Below the pieces are notes generated by a model. It had not been told where the DNA came from. It saw nothing but the letters and a program-made list of their open reading frames with translations, and did no database searches. This document shows, one piece after another, positions 42,136-52,164 of a stretch of DNA of 64,000 nucleotides. Numbering within the stretch: position 1 is the stretch's first letter; every line of letters begins with the position of its first letter. A program made the position numbers and the translations under genes. This DNA comes from Paenibacillus pasadenensis DSM 19293 (GTDB taxonomy: Bacteria > Bacillota > Bacilli > Paenibacillales > Paenibacillaceae): contig NZ_KE383852.1 of assembly GCF_000422485.1 (NCBI RefSeq), forward strand, positions 180,485 to 244,484. The letters run 5' to 3'.

Positions 42136-42251
42136 GATCTCACGCTCCCTGTAGTTCCATCGCTTGACGATTGGTCTCGCCATTTGCGTACCTATAAGGT
42201 ACCCCCGCCCCCCCGATTTATGTCCATCAAAACCTTCCCTGAAAGCCTGAC

Positions 42252-43952
42252 TCAGGCTCCTTTTTGGCGATCTGCCAGCACAAGCATTTCCTGTGCATGA
42301 TGCCTCGTCTTGTCCGTCACTTCGACGCCGCCGAGCATCCGCGCCAGCTCCTCGATCCGCTCCCGGTCGGTGAGCTCCTTGACCGAGGTGGAGGTCCGGT
42401 CGTGGACGACATGCTTGCTGATCTCATAATGGTAATCGGCCATGCAGGCCACCTGCGGCAGATGCGTAATGGAGAATACCTGGCATTTGCCGGATAATTG
42501 CGACAACTTTTCCGCTATCGCTTGAGCGGCGCGTCCGCTGACGCCGGTATCGACCTCGTCGAAGATAAGCACGGGCACCTGATCGATCTCGGCGAAGATG
42601 CTCTTGAGCGCAAGCATGATGCGCGACATCTCGCCGCCGGAGGCGATCTTGCTGAGCGGCTTGAGCGGCTCGCCCGGGTTCGGAGCGAGCAGGAATCCGG
42701 CTTCGTCGATGCCATGCAGCGTCAGCTTGTAGGATTCCTCCGCAGGCTGGGCGTCCACATGGGCTCTGAACTGCGTACGTCCCATGCCGAGATCCTTGAG
42801 CTGGGACTCGACGGAGACGGACAGCAGCTCTCCGGCTTGCTTTCGTCTTGCCGACAGCCGCTCGGCCAGCTCTGCCGCTTCCGCATACGCTTCCTTCAGC
42901 GCGGCTTTGAGCTCGCGAATATGATCGTCGCGATTTTCGATCAGGCTCGCTTCATGCTTGATTTTTTTGTAATAGGCCATAATATCCGGCAAGGTGTCCC
43001 CATATTTGCGGCGAAGCCCTTTCAGCAGCGTGATCCGGTCCTCGATGCTGGCCAGACGCTCCGGATCGGATTGGATGCCTTCCTGATAGCCGCGGAGCTG
43101 ATGGACCGCATCCTCCGCTTGGAAATACGCGCCCTTGATCTGCTCCACGAGCGGCTCAAGCAGCGTCGGCTGATAAGGGGCGATCTCCTCCAGCTTGGCG
43201 ATGGCGGCAGCCATCGACTCCAGCGCCCCGCTGTCATGCAGCAGTCCGTAAGCGCCGGCCGCATGCGACATGATCTTGTCCGCATGCGCCAGCGTCTCCT
43301 TCTCTTGCTGGAGCTGCTCCCATTCGTCCTTGCGGAGCGCGGCCGAACGGATCTCCTCCAGCTGGAACTTGTACAGGTCGAGCATCTGCATATTTTGGCG
43401 GCTGCCCTCCATCAAGCTCTTCAACGAGGAGCGAAGCTCCCCGTACCGGAAGAACGCCGCTTGGTAAGCCCGCTTCAGCTCCGCCACCTGCTCCCCGGCG
43501 AACAGGTCCAGCCATTCCAGATGCTGCTCGGTCCGCAGTAGCGACTGATGCTCGTGCTGTCCATGGACGTTCACGAGGCATTCGCCGATTTCGCGCAGCA
43601 TCGTCAGGTTGGCGATGGAGCCGTTGATCCGGCATGAGCTCTTGCCCTGAGCGGACAGCTCCCTCCGGACCGTCAGCAGATCCTCGGAGCTGCCTTTAAG
43701 CCCGAGCCGCTGCAGCACATGCCAGACCGGATGGGCGGATCCCAGCTCAAAGGAGGCCTCCATCTCCGCTTTGTCGCATCCGTAACGGACCATGTCGGAC
43801 GATCCCCTCCCGCCGATGAGCAGGATGAGCGCATCGATCAGAATGGATTTTCCGGCGCCGGTCTCCCCAGTCAGCACATGGAAGCCGTCGTGGAAGCCGA
43901 CGGTCACTTCTTCGATGACGGCAAGATTTCGAATGGACAGTTCGCGAAGCAT
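42252..43952 (-). CDS. recN: DNA repair protein RecN
   Basis: SMC-like ATPase recruited to double-strand breaks. The 566-residue chain has Walker A (LTGETGAGKSILIDAL) near the start, long coiled-coil segments (about 150-370), then the signature IASGGEMSRIMLALK and Walker B VPVLIFDEVDTGVSGRAAQAI. Length is typical. It precedes spoIVB and follows argR by 33 bases; ArgR-RecN-SpoIVB order matches Bacillus. Confidence 0.96.
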   Translation of the reverse strand: MLRELSIRNLAVIEEVTVGFHDGFHVLTGETGAGKSILIDALILLIGGRGSSDMVRYGCDKAEMEASFELGSAHPVWHVLQRLGLKGSSEDLLTVRRELSAQGKSSCRINGSIANLTMLREIGECLVNVHGQHEHQSLLRTEQHLEWLDLFAGEQVAELKRAYQAAFFRYGELRSSLKSLMEGSRQNMQMLDLYKFQLEEIRSAALRKDEWEQLQQEKETLAHADKIMSHAAGAYGLLHDSGALESMAAAIAKLEEIAPYQPTLLEPLVEQIKGAYFQAEDAVHQLRGYQEGIQSDPERLASIEDRITLLKGLRRKYGDTLPDIMAYYKKIKHEASLIENRDDHIRELKAALKEAYAEAAELAERLSARRKQAGELLSVSVESQLKDLGMGRTQFRAHVDAQPAEESYKLTLHGIDEAGFLLAPNPGEPLKPLSKIASGGEMSRIMLALKSIFAEIDQVPVLIFDEVDTGVSGRAAQAIAEKLSQLSGKCQVFSITHLPQVACMADYHYEISKHVVHDRTSTSVKELTDRERIEELARMLGGVEVTDKTRHHAQEMLVLADRQKGA

Positions 43953-43985
43953 AAAAACACTCCTTTGATCCGAATGGATATGAAA

Positions 43986-44435
43986 TCAGTTCATCATGGC
44001 GAGCAGCTGCTCGACGATCTTGCTGCCGTGCTCCTTCTTGCGGCAAATCAGCAGCAAGGTGTCGTCCCCGCTGATCGTGCCCATGATCTCCGGCCATTCC
44101 ATGCCGTCGACGAGCGAGGCGATCGCGTTGGCCGTGCCCGGCAGGCACTTCATGACGACGAGGTTTTCCGCCTGGTCGACATGCAGGAAGTTGTCGAGCA
44201 TCGCGCGCTTGAGCTTGTTCACCGGGATGAAGCGCTGCTCCTGCGGCAAGGAATATTTGTAGCGGCCATCCTCGGACGGAATCTTGATCAGCTGCAGCTC
44301 CTTGATGTCGCGCGACACGGTCGCCTGGGTCACCTGCAGCCCGGCGGTGCGCAGAGCTTCCACAAGCTCGTCCTGCGTCTCGATGACATGCCGTCCGATG
44401 ATCTCGCGGATCTTGACATGGCGTAGTCCTTTCAT
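43986..44435 (-). CDS. argR: Arginine repressor
   Basis: Hexameric regulator of arginine synthesis and breakdown (AhrC in B. subtilis). The 149-residue protein has a winged-helix half (IREIIGRHVIETQDELVEAL, VTQATVSRDIKELQLIKIP) and a C-terminal half with GTANAIASLVDG and TISGDDTLLLICR, the Asp pair being arginine-binding residues. The longer N-terminal start MKGLRHVKIR is kept because the next gene ends only three bases before it. Confidence 0.95.
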   Translation of the reverse strand: MKGLRHVKIREIIGRHVIETQDELVEALRTAGLQVTQATVSRDIKELQLIKIPSEDGRYKYSLPQEQRFIPVNKLKRAMLDNFLHVDQAENLVVMKCLPGTANAIASLVDGMEWPEIMGTISGDDTLLLICRKKEHGSKIVEQLLAMMN

Positions 44436-44438
44436 GCT

Positions 44439-44906
44439 TCAGGCCTCCTTCTTTTTCGGTACTTCGTTTACCTCGAATTTAACCGTCCTGATCCTATTCT
44501 CCTCGGTGTCGATCACCAGTATGCCCTCCAGCTCCGGAAGCAGGAGGTGGAAGACGAGGAGCCGGTCCCGCAAGCCGCTGCCTGTCCAGTCCAGCGGCTG
44601 ACGCTCGCGCATGAGCTTGACGGCATACATGTCGCCGTCGCGGATCGCCACGTAATCCACATACAGGCGGCTCGCCAGCTCCTGCCCGTCCAGGTCGACG
44701 ACGAGCGGAACGCGATGCTTGCCCGAGACGACCTCGTATCCGTGCGATTCGAGAAAAAGCACATGCGGGTCGTCCGGGGCCAATATCTCTCCGCGGCCGA
44801 GCACGAGCCGCTTCAGTCCCTTGGGCTCATGAAGCCAGTTGTAGAAGGCCCGGTAGGCCCAATACACGATCAACAGCGCCGAGATTACCATCACCAGCCG
44901 GTCCAA
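44439..44906 (-). CDS. Unknown protein with N-terminal membrane anchor
   Basis: A 155-residue protein I do not recognise. One membrane segment (about 4-22, VMVISALLIVYWAYRAFYNW) is followed by a soluble domain: VLGRGEILAPDDPHVLFLESHGYEV, then YVDYVAIRDGDMYAVKLMRER and LEGILVIDTEENRIRTVKFE. The VDYVAIRDG-x-x-YAVKL arrangement resembles the core of PD-(D/E)XK nuclease-like folds (D-x-V ... (E/V)xK), but the metal-ligand Glu before Lys is missing, so any enzymatic role is speculative. It lies between tlyA and argR, three bases ahead of argR, so it is probably cotranscribed with argR and recN. Confidence 0.6.
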   Translation of the reverse strand: MDRLVMVISALLIVYWAYRAFYNWLHEPKGLKRLVLGRGEILAPDDPHVLFLESHGYEVVSGKHRVPLVVDLDGQELASRLYVDYVAIRDGDMYAVKLMRERQPLDWTGSGLRDRLLVFHLLLPELEGILVIDTEENRIRTVKFEVNEVPKKKEA

Positions 44907-45051
44907 GCGATCCCTCCCGCTTCATGGTGAGGGTAACATTCGCTTTTCGACGGCGGATTTCCTTCCGGCGGAGCTGGAGAGAAGTCCGAACATTTGTTTG
45001 CTGAATTCAGAATAGCAGAACATGCGTTTGCTTGTAAAGAGGGGGACGGAA

Positions 45052-45870
45052 TTATTTGCCGGAATGGAAATGAGCCGAAGCCTCGGTCACGATTCTCTCC
45101 AGCAGCTCTCCGTCCGGAACTGCCGCGCCGTCCTCGCGCACCCAATGCGCGAGGAACTCGATGTTGCCCTCGCCCCCGGTGATCGGCGAGAACGTGAGGC
45201 CATCAAGCTTGAATCCGGCCGCTGCGGCCTCGCCGCATACGGCCTGCAGCACCTCCAGATGGACGGCCGGATCGCGCACGATGCCGGCTTTTCCGACCTT
45301 TTCGCGCCCCGCCTCGAACTGCGGCTTGATGAGGCCGGCGACTTCGCCGCCTTGGGGCAGCAGCGGAGCGAGCGCCGGCAGGATCAGCTTGAGCGAGATG
45401 AAGCTGACGTCGATCGAGGCGCAGTCCGGCGCCGGGCCGGACAGATCCTCCGGACGGATGTACCGGAAATTCACCCGCTCCATCACCTTCACATGCGGAT
45501 GCTGGCGCAGCGACCAGTCGAGCTGGTTGTAGCCGACGTCGATGGCGTACACATAAGCGGCTCCGTGCTGGAGGGCGCAGTCGGTGAAGCCTCCCGTCGA
45601 AGCCCCGATGTCGAGCATGACCCGTCCGTCCATCGCGATGCCGAACTCGCGGATCGCCTTCTCCAGCTTCAGCCCGCCCCGGCTGACGTACGGATGGAGG
45701 CTTCCCTTGACCTTGATCTCGGAGTCGCGCCTCACCTTCGTTCCGCTTTTGTCTACCGGCTCGTTGTCCACGAGCACGAGGCCGGCCATGAGCGCGGCCT
45801 TCGCCTTCTCGCGGCTGGGGTAATAGCCGAGCTCCACGAGCAATAGGTCGATTCGTTCTTTGGTCGTCAC
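45052..45870 (-). CDS. tlyA: TlyA-family rRNA methyltransferase (YqxC)
   Basis: Predicted 2'-O-methyltransferase of ribosomal RNA with an S4 domain. From GTG 45868-45870 (AAGGAG ten bases ahead) it is 272 aa: S4 region ERIDLLLVELGYYPSREKAKAALMAG, then a Rossmann methyltransferase with VMLDIGASTGGFTDCALQHGA, DVSFISLKLILPAL and GLIKPQFEAGREKVGKAGIVRD. The frame to 45939 lacks an SD. Gene order dxs-tlyA-...-argR matches Bacillus. Confidence 0.93.
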   Translation of the reverse strand: MTTKERIDLLLVELGYYPSREKAKAALMAGLVLVDNEPVDKSGTKVRRDSEIKVKGSLHPYVSRGGLKLEKAIREFGIAMDGRVMLDIGASTGGFTDCALQHGAAYVYAIDVGYNQLDWSLRQHPHVKVMERVNFRYIRPEDLSGPAPDCASIDVSFISLKLILPALAPLLPQGGEVAGLIKPQFEAGREKVGKAGIVRDPAVHLEVLQAVCGEAAAAGFKLDGLTFSPITGGEGNIEFLAHWVREDGAAVPDGELLERIVTEASAHFHSGK

Positions 45871-45935
45871 TTCCGGTTCGCTCCTTATAACCGTAGAATG
45901 GCCTGCAGCCGGATCGCCGCAGGCCATACAAGGGT

Positions 45936-47834
45936 TCATGAATGCTGGTTGGTGGCGCGCTTGCGCCTCGGCTGCACGGCCAGCACCTCGGCCGCCAGCC
46001 GCTGCGCGGTCAAGCCGCAGGCTTCGCGCTGCTCCTGGATGGAGGCATGCTCGACGAACTCGTCGGGAATGCCGATCAGGCTGACGCGGACCCCCGAGCG
46101 GCCCGTCAAGGCGAAATGCTCCTGGACGGCGCTTCCGAGCCCGCCCATGACCGCTCCTTCCTCCATGACGATGAGCGGCAAGCCTTCGTCGGCCAGCTCA
46201 TCCAGCATCGCTCCGTCGAGCGGCTTGATGAAGCGGGCGTTGACGACACGCAGCGACAGTCCGTCGCGGCGAAGCAGCTCCGCCGCCTGCTCGGCGACCT
46301 CGACCATCGGGCCGACCGCCAGGACGGCCGCCGCGTCTCCCGGCCGGACGATTTCCCATGTCCCGATCGGGATCGGCGTCATCGCCGGATCGAGCTCGAC
46401 GCCCCTGCCGCTGATGCGGGGATAGCGCACAGCGATCGGTCCGTCGTTGTAGTCGACGGCCGTCTGCATCATGTTGCGCAGCTCGTTCTCGTCCTTCGGC
46501 ATCATCAGGACGATGTTCGGAATATGGCGCAGGTACGGAATGTCGAACACCCCGTGATGCGTCTCTCCGTCCGGTCCGACGAAGCCGGCCCGGTCGATGG
46601 CGAAGATGACGTTGGCGTTATGCCGGCAGATGTCGTGGACGACTTGGTCGTACGCCCGCTGCAGGAACGTCGAGTAGACGGCGTAGACCGGCTTCATGCC
46701 GTCCATCGCGAGCGCGGCGGACATCGTGGCGGCATGCTGCTCCGCGATGCCGACGTCGATCATGCGGCCGGGGAAGCGCGCGGCGAACTTCATCAGGCCG
46801 GAGCCGGCGGGCATCGCCGGCGTGACGGCGACGATGCGCTCGTCGCGCTCGGCCAGCTCGATCAGCGCGTCGCCGAAGACGTCCGTGTACATCGGCGGAC
46901 CGACCGCCTTCAGCATCTGGCCCGATTCGATCTTGTATGGCGAGGCACCATGCCATTTGAACGAATCGGCCTCCGCCGGCTTGTAGCCTTTCCCCTTGAC
47001 CGTGACGACATGCACGAGCACCGGCCCTTGCACGTTCGACGCCTGCTGCAGCGTCTCGAGCAGCCCTTCGAGGTCGTGTCCGTCGACCGGTCCGATGTAA
47101 TGCAGGCCGAACTGCTCGAAAAGGATGCCGCTGACGAGCAGATACTTGAGGCTGTCCTTGAACCGCTCCGCCGTCTTGGCCAGCTTGCCCCCGATCGCCG
47201 GCACCTTCTGCAGCAGCGACTGAAGATCCTCCTTGGCCTTTTGGTAATGGCGGTCGGTGCGGATGCGGCCGAGATACTGATGCATCGCGCCGACGTTCGG
47301 CGCGATCGACATCTCGTTGTCGTTCAGGACGACGATCATGTCGCGCTTCTCGTGGCCGATATGGTTGAGCGCCTCCAGCGCCATGCCTCCGGTCAGGGCG
47401 CCGTCGCCGATGACCGCGACGACCTTGTTGGTCCCGCCTCTGAAGTCGCGCGCCATCGCCATGCCCATGGCGGCCGACAGCGACGTGCTGCTGTGGCCAG
47501 CCTCCCAGACGTCATGATCGCTTTCGCTCCGCTTGATGAAGCCGCATAGGCCGCCTTGCTGGCGCAGCGTATCGAAGCGGTCCTTGCGGCCGGTAAGGAT
47601 CTTGTGCACGTAGGACTGGTGGCCGACGTCAAAGATGAATTTGTCCGTCGGGCTGTCGAACAGGAAGTGCAGCGCCAGCGTCAGCTCCACGACGCCGAGA
47701 TTCGGCGCCAGATGTCCGCCCGTCACGGAGAGCTTTTGGACCAGGAACTCCCGGATCTCGCTTGCGAGCTGTTCCAGCTCCGGCACGGACAGGCCTTTCA
47801 GATCTTCGGGTCCGTTTAGTTTGTCGAGCAGCAC
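45936..47834 (-). CDS. dxs: 1-deoxy-D-xylulose-5-phosphate synthase
   Basis: First enzyme of the MEP isoprenoid pathway, joining pyruvate and glyceraldehyde 3-phosphate. I use GTG 47832-47834 with GCGAGGAA upstream, giving 632 aa; the frame to 47894 would add 20 residues. ThDP motif is [20 protein letters not shown] through [13 protein letters not shown]; the transketolase central domain has [20 protein letters not shown]. It stands between tlyA and ispA. Confidence 0.94.
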   Translation of the reverse strand: MLLDKLNGPEDLKGLSVPELEQLASEIREFLVQKLSVTGGHLAPNLGVVELTLALHFLFDSPTDKFIFDVGHQSYVHKILTGRKDRFDTLRQQGGLCGFIKRSESDHDVWEAGHSSTSLSAAMGMAMARDFRGGTNKVVAVIGDGALTGGMALEALNHIGHEKRDMIVVLNDNEMSIAPNVGAMHQYLGRIRTDRHYQKAKEDLQSLLQKVPAIGGKLAKTAERFKDSLKYLLVSGILFEQFGLHYIGPVDGHDLEGLLETLQQASNVQGPVLVHVVTVKGKGYKPAEADSFKWHGASPYKIESGQMLKAVGPPMYTDVFGDALIELAERDERIVAVTPAMPAGSGLMKFAARFPGRMIDVGIAEQHAATMSAALAMDGMKPVYAVYSTFLQRAYDQVVHDICRHNANVIFAIDRAGFVGPDGETHHGVFDIPYLRHIPNIVLMMPKDENELRNMMQTAVDYNDGPIAVRYPRISGRGVELDPAMTPIPIGTWEIVRPGDAAAVLAVGPMVEVAEQAAELLRRDGLSLRVVNARFIKPLDGAMLDELADEGLPLIVMEEGAVMGGLGSAVQEHFALTGRSGVRVSLIGIPDEFVEHASIQEQREACGLTAQRLAAEVLAVQPRRKRATNQHS

Positions 47835-47902
47835 GATAGGTTCCTCGCTTTCGTGAGCGGCGGGCGGATCGCCCGCCGTCCCGTCAATACACATTATTCA
47901 CC

Positions 47903-47911
47903 ATTATACCA
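47903..47911 (-). promoter_or_regulatory. Extended -10 promoter for dxs
   Basis: The minus strand reads TGGTATAAT, an extended -10 element, about 70 bases before the dxs start. No clear -35 hexamer is present. Confidence 0.5.
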
Positions 47912-47941
47912 TACGAAGCGACATGAAACCTCATGCCCGCC

Positions 47942-48853
47942 TCAGCGGTCGCGATTCATCAGGTAGTCGGCCAGCTCCGCGAGGCGCTCCGGCTTGGGAA
48001 GCCTCGCCTCGAGCAGAGCCTGCTTCGCTTCGGCGGTGAACTGTCCGAGCAGCCTGCGGCTCTCGTCCATTCCGACGAGGTAAGGATACGTCACTTTCCC
48101 TGCGGCGGTGTCGCTGTTCGTCTTTTTGCCGAGCTTGCTCTCGTCGCCGATCAGGTCGAGGATGTCGTCCTGGATCTGGAACGCGAGGCCGAGCTTGCGG
48201 CCGAACTGCTCCAGCCGGGCCAGCTGCTCCGAGCTGGCTCCTCCGAGCCGAGCGCCGGCGGTGACGGAGAAGATGACCAGATCGCTCGTCTTGTGCTCAT
48301 GGATATATTGGAGCTCGGGCAGCGTCGTCGCGCCTTGCTCGCCCTGCATGTCGGCCGCCTGGCCGCCGACCATGCCGGCCGGGCCGGACAGCCGCGACAG
48401 GTCCTCGACGATGTCGAGCACGACGGCCGTGTCCGCGCCGAAGCGGCGCGCCGAGGACGCCATGTGGAACGCATGCGTCAGCAGCCCGTCGCCGGCAAGG
48501 ATCGCCATCGCTTCACCGAACACCTTATGGTTTGTCGGCTTGCCGCGGCGGTAATCGTCATTGTCCATCGCGGGCAGGTCGTCGTGGATGAGCGAGTACG
48601 TGTGGATCATCTCCACCGCGCAAGCGACGCGCAGCGCCGCCTCGCGATCCGCCTCCCCGCCTCGGGCCGCCTCGGCGGCGGCCAGCACGAGCACCGGACG
48701 GAGCCGCTTGCCTCCCGCCGACAAGGAGTAGTCCATCGACTCCCGCAGGCGCGGCGGCACGGCCCATGCTTCGGGCAGCGACCGCTTCAGCTCCGCCTCG
48801 ATGAGGGCCGCATTCGTCGCCAAATAATCTGCCAGCATCGGCTGCGCGCTCAT
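47942..48853 (-). CDS. ispA: Geranylgeranyl/farnesyl diphosphate synthase (IspA-type)
   Basis: Chain-elongating prenyltransferase. From ATG 48851-48853 it is 303 aa, with the two aspartate-rich motifs LIHDDLPAMDNDD and FQIQDDILDLIGDE, plus SAGGKRLRPVL and KTSDLVIFSV. The long frame to 48967 overlaps xseB and is unused; the true start overlaps xseB by four bases. Product chain length cannot be read with confidence, but linkage to dxs and xseB points to farnesyl diphosphate. Confidence 0.93.
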   Translation of the reverse strand: MSAQPMLADYLATNAALIEAELKRSLPEAWAVPPRLRESMDYSLSAGGKRLRPVLVLAAAEAARGGEADREAALRVACAVEMIHTYSLIHDDLPAMDNDDYRRGKPTNHKVFGEAMAILAGDGLLTHAFHMASSARRFGADTAVVLDIVEDLSRLSGPAGMVGGQAADMQGEQGATTLPELQYIHEHKTSDLVIFSVTAGARLGGASSEQLARLEQFGRKLGLAFQIQDDILDLIGDESKLGKKTNSDTAAGKVTYPYLVGMDESRRLLGQFTAEAKQALLEARLPKPERLAELADYLMNRDR

Positions 48854-49113
48854 CGGGCTTCTCCCCGATCGTCCGGCAGCGCGTCGAAAGGCTCGGTCGC
48901 AAGGCCCGCGCCTCGTTCCAGCAGCGTCTCGATGCGGCGCTCGACCTGCTCCAGCTTGCCGCCGCACAGGCGGGAAAGCTCCATGCCCTCCTGGAACAGC
49001 TCGATCGCCGTCTCCAGCGGGACGTCCCCGCTCTCTAGACGACCGACGATGCCTTCCAGCTTTTCCATCGCCTGCTCGAAGCTCAGCGCCTGATCCTGCT
49101 TGCTATCGCTCAT
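48850..49113 (-). CDS. xseB: Exodeoxyribonuclease VII small subunit
   Basis: Small helical subunit of exonuclease VII. The 87-residue protein carries SFEQAMEKLEGIVGRLESGDVPLE and MELSRLCGGKLEQVE, the conserved core. Start and stop overlap xseA and ispA by four bases each, giving coupled translation. Confidence 0.95.
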   Translation of the reverse strand: MSDSKQDQALSFEQAMEKLEGIVGRLESGDVPLETAIELFQEGMELSRLCGGKLEQVERRIETLLERGAGLATEPFDALPDDRGEAR

Positions 49114-50468
49114 TCCTGCTCATCCTCCTTGATCGCCCACACATGGCATTCGGCACGTCCGTCCGGCAGCCGCACCTGGATCAGATCGCCTGGCTCCAGA
49201 TCCTTTACGGAGCGGACCAGCTTATCGTTGCTATCTTCATATACGAGACTGTAGCCGCGCGCCATGACCTTGAGCGGACTGAGCGCGTCGAGCTGCCGCA
49301 CCGAGGAGAGGATCCGCTGGCGAGCGTCCTTGACGGCGCCTCGCGCCGCTTTGGCGAGCCGCTCGTCCAGCTGCCTCAGGTCCCGCCCGGCAAAAGCGGC
49401 GCGGCTGGAAGGCGACTGGCTCTGCAACCTCCGCTCCAGCCGCTCCAGCCGCTGGCCCGAGCGCTCCGGCAGTCGCCGAGCCAGCTCCTCGAGCCGCTGC
49501 GTCAGCCGGTCCAGCCGCTGCGCCTGATCCAGCAGATAACGCCTCGGATGGACAAAATAAGGAGAGCGGCGCGCCCTCTGCAGCCGCTGCCTGCGGCTGT
49601 CCAGCGTCCGCTCCATCGCGGCATGCAGACGCTGCTCCAGCCGCCGGAGCGATTCGCCGATCTCCCCGATATGGGGAGCCGCGAGCTCGGCGGCGGCCGT
49701 CGGCGTCGCCGCCCTCCGGTCAGCCGCGAAGTCAGCGATCGTAAAATCGGTCTCGTGGCCGACAGCCGATATGACCGGAATCGCCGAAGCGGCGATCGCG
49801 CGCGCCACCGTCTCCTCGTTGAACGCCCACAGCTCCTCCAGCGAGCCGCCGCCGCGGCCGACGATGAGCACGTCCGCGCGGCCGTGCCGGTTCATCGCCT
49901 CGATGCCCTTGACGATCGACGGCGCGGCTCCGGCGCCTTGCACGACGGCGGGATAGACGAGGATCGCCGCGGCCGGATAGCGTCTCTGCAGCGTCGTGAT
50001 GATGTCGCGCACCGCCGCTCCGGTCGGCGACGTGACGACGCCGACGACCGACGGATGACGGGGCAGCTCCCGCTTGCGCGACTCCGCGAACAGCCCTTCC
50101 TCCTCGAGCTTGGCCTTGAGCTGCTCGTAGGCGAGATACAGGCTGCCGAGTCCATCCGGCTGCATGGAGATGCAGTAGAACTGATAGTTTCCGTCCCGTT
50201 CGTAGACGGAGATGTTGCCGCGCGCGATGACCTTCGCGCCTTCGCGCGGACGGAACGGCAGCCGCTGGTTGTGGCTGGCGAACATGATGCATTTGAGGCG
50301 GCTGTCCTTGTCCTTGATCGTGAAGTACATATGGCCGCTGGAATGATGCGTGAAGTTCGAGATCTCGCCCCGGATCCAGACGTCCCCGAGCAGGCGGTCT
50401 CCCTCCAGCTTCATCTTGATGTATCGGGTCAGCTCCTTGACCGAATAGATCCTCGGCGTATCCGTCAC
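49110..50468 (-). CDS. xseA: Exodeoxyribonuclease VII large subunit
   Basis: Catalytic subunit that degrades single-stranded DNA. The 452-residue protein has an N-terminal OB fold (YSVKELTRYIKMKLEGDRLL, GDVWIRGEISNFTHHSSGHMY) and a catalytic domain with GVVTSPTGAAVRDI, IVGRGGGSLEELWAFNEE and ISAVGHETDFTIADFAADRRAATPTAAAEL (quoted in parts), then a long arginine-rich coiled coil (about 275-400). It starts four bases after folD. Confidence 0.95.
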   Translation of the reverse strand: MTDTPRIYSVKELTRYIKMKLEGDRLLGDVWIRGEISNFTHHSSGHMYFTIKDKDSRLKCIMFASHNQRLPFRPREGAKVIARGNISVYERDGNYQFYCISMQPDGLGSLYLAYEQLKAKLEEEGLFAESRKRELPRHPSVVGVVTSPTGAAVRDIITTLQRRYPAAAILVYPAVVQGAGAAPSIVKGIEAMNRHGRADVLIVGRGGGSLEELWAFNEETVARAIAASAIPVISAVGHETDFTIADFAADRRAATPTAAAELAAPHIGEIGESLRRLEQRLHAAMERTLDSRRQRLQRARRSPYFVHPRRYLLDQAQRLDRLTQRLEELARRLPERSGQRLERLERRLQSQSPSSRAAFAGRDLRQLDERLAKAARGAVKDARQRILSSVRQLDALSPLKVMARGYSLVYEDSNDKLVRSVKDLEPGDLIQVRLPDGRAECHVWAIKEDEQE

Positions 50469-50471
50469 GGG

Positions 50472-51326
50472 CTACACGCCCGCTTTCCGCTTCGCCGCCT
50501 TGAGCGTGTTCTGCATCAGCATCGCGATCGTCATCGGGCCGACGCCGCCCGGCACCGGCGTGATCGCGCCGGCGACGTCCAGGCAATCGTCGTAATCGAC
50601 GTCGCCGGCGAGCTTGCCGGTCTCCAGCCGGTTGACGCCGACGTCGATGACGACCGCTCCCGGCTTGACATAGCGGCGGCCGATCGCTTTGGGCTTGCCG
50701 ATGGCGACGACGAGGATGTCGGCCTGGGAAGCGATCGCCTCCATATTGTCGGTGCGGGAATGGCAGATGGTGACCGTCGCGTTCTCGCGCAGCAGCAGCA
50801 TCGCGACCGGCTTGCCGACGATGTTGCTGCGGCCGATGACGACGGCATGCTTGCCGGCGGGATCGACGCCCGCGCGCCGGATCAGCTCGATGATGCCGGC
50901 AGGCGTGCAGGGCAGCAGGCTTTCGTCGCCGATGACGAGGTTGCCGGTGCTTTGCGGGCTGAAGCCGTCGACGTCCTTCTCGACGGCGATCGCGTCGATG
51001 ACCGCCTTTTCATGGATATGCTTCGGCAGCGGCAGCTGCACGAGGATGCCGTGCACCGCTTCGTTCCGGTTCAGATCGGAGACGAGCGCCAGCAGCTGCT
51101 CCTCCGTCGTCTCCTCCGGCAGGCGGTGGACTTCGGAGTGGAAGCCCATCTCCTTGCATGTCTTCTCCTTGCTGCCGACGTAGACAGCCGATGCCGGGTC
51201 TCCGCCGACGAGCACGACCGCCAGGCCGGGCACGATGCCCCGCTCCTTCAGCCGCGCCGTCTCCAGACGGATCTCCTCCCGAATTTCCTGCGCGATGCGC
51301 TTGCCGTCGATCACCTTTGCGCTCAT
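50472..51326 (-). CDS. folD: Methylenetetrahydrofolate dehydrogenase / methenyl cyclohydrolase FolD
   Basis: Interconverts one-carbon folates. From ATG 51324-51326 it is 284 aa, the usual length. Motifs are [14 protein letters not shown] (catalytic Lys), [46 protein letters not shown] and [19 protein letters not shown]. The frame to 51518 overlaps nusB and is not used. Confidence 0.95.
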   Translation of the reverse strand: MSAKVIDGKRIAQEIREEIRLETARLKERGIVPGLAVVLVGGDPASAVYVGSKEKTCKEMGFHSEVHRLPEETTEEQLLALVSDLNRNEAVHGILVQLPLPKHIHEKAVIDAIAVEKDVDGFSPQSTGNLVIGDESLLPCTPAGIIELIRRAGVDPAGKHAVVIGRSNIVGKPVAMLLLRENATVTICHSRTDNMEAIASQADILVVAIGKPKAIGRRYVKPGAVVIDVGVNRLETGKLAGDVDYDDCLDVAGAITPVPGGVGPMTIAMLMQNTLKAAKRKAGV

Positions 51327-51358
51327 CCCGATCTCTCCCCTCGAATCTAGAGCTTGCG

Positions 51359-51805
51359 TCAGTTGGCCTTGAGCTTGTCCAGCTCGGCGATGAGGCGGCC
51401 GAGCACGCCGTTGACGAACTTGCCCGACTCGTCCGTGCCGAAGCGCTTGGACAGCTCGATCGCCTCGTTCACGACCGCCTTGGGCGGAACGTCGGTGCGG
51501 AACACGAGCTCGTAGCATGCCAGACGCAGCACCTGATGGTCCACCTTGGACAGGCGGTCCACCTGCCAGCCGGTCAAATACTGCTGCAGCATCTCGTCGA
51601 TGGCCGATTTGCGCTCCAGCACGCCGTGCACGAGCTCCTTGGCGAACTCTCCCGTCTCGCCGGCATCCAGCTTCCCGGCTCCGGCCTCGTTCTCCTCCCG
51701 CGCCTCGGCGAGCAGCATCGCTACCGCCTCTTCCGCCGACACCTCGTTCATTTCCATTTGGTACAGGCTCTGTACCGCTATCTCACGCGCCAACCTTCGT
51801 TTCAT
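51359..51805 (-). CDS. nusB: Transcription antitermination factor NusB
   Basis: Binds boxA RNA with S10 during rRNA transcription. The 148-residue all-helical protein begins [21 protein letters not shown] and has the conserved [19 protein letters not shown] and [25 protein letters not shown]. It follows the Asp23 group and precedes folD, as in B. subtilis. Confidence 0.94.
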   Translation of the reverse strand: MKRRLAREIAVQSLYQMEMNEVSAEEAVAMLLAEAREENEAGAGKLDAGETGEFAKELVHGVLERKSAIDEMLQQYLTGWQVDRLSKVDHQVLRLACYELVFRTDVPPKAVVNEAIELSKRFGTDESGKFVNGVLGRLIAELDKLKAN

Positions 51806-51920
51806 AATGCCTCCTGAGCTTAGCTTGATTTAGTCGTAAAAAAAACCTATGATCTCCTCCCTGCTCCGAACAGCCGCGCGAGTCGCGCGGCAGGTCCGAA
51901 GTACGGAGGAGACCACAGAA

Positions 51921-52151
51921 TCAGCGATACCGCCCGAAGCGTTGCTCGACCCAAGCGGCGATCCGCCGCCACGGGACGAGCGGCTCGCCGCCGGTATCCT
52001 TGCGCTGGCCAGCCGCATAGCCGACCCATAAGATCAGGCCGACGAAGAGCATGTCCCAAAAACCGGATACGAGGAAAACGATCGCCAGAAAAAGCGCCGC
52101 GCCGACGCCGACGATCCTGCCGCCGTATCCGTCCCACCAATCTCTCCACAT
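51921..52151 (-). CDS. DUF2273 small membrane protein
   Basis: A 76-residue protein with two hydrophobic segments (about 10-28 and 30-48) that form a hairpin, plus a basic tail. DUF2273 proteins accompany amaP and asp23 in Gram-positive bacteria and are thought to help anchor Asp23 complexes at the membrane; only the linkage and length support this here. It is 14 bases from amaP. Confidence 0.8.
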   Translation of the reverse strand: MWRDWWDGYGGRIVGVGAALFLAIVFLVSGFWDMLFVGLILWVGYAAGQRKDTGGEPLVPWRRIAAWVEQRFGRYR

Positions 52152-52164
52152 CGCTGCAGGCCTC

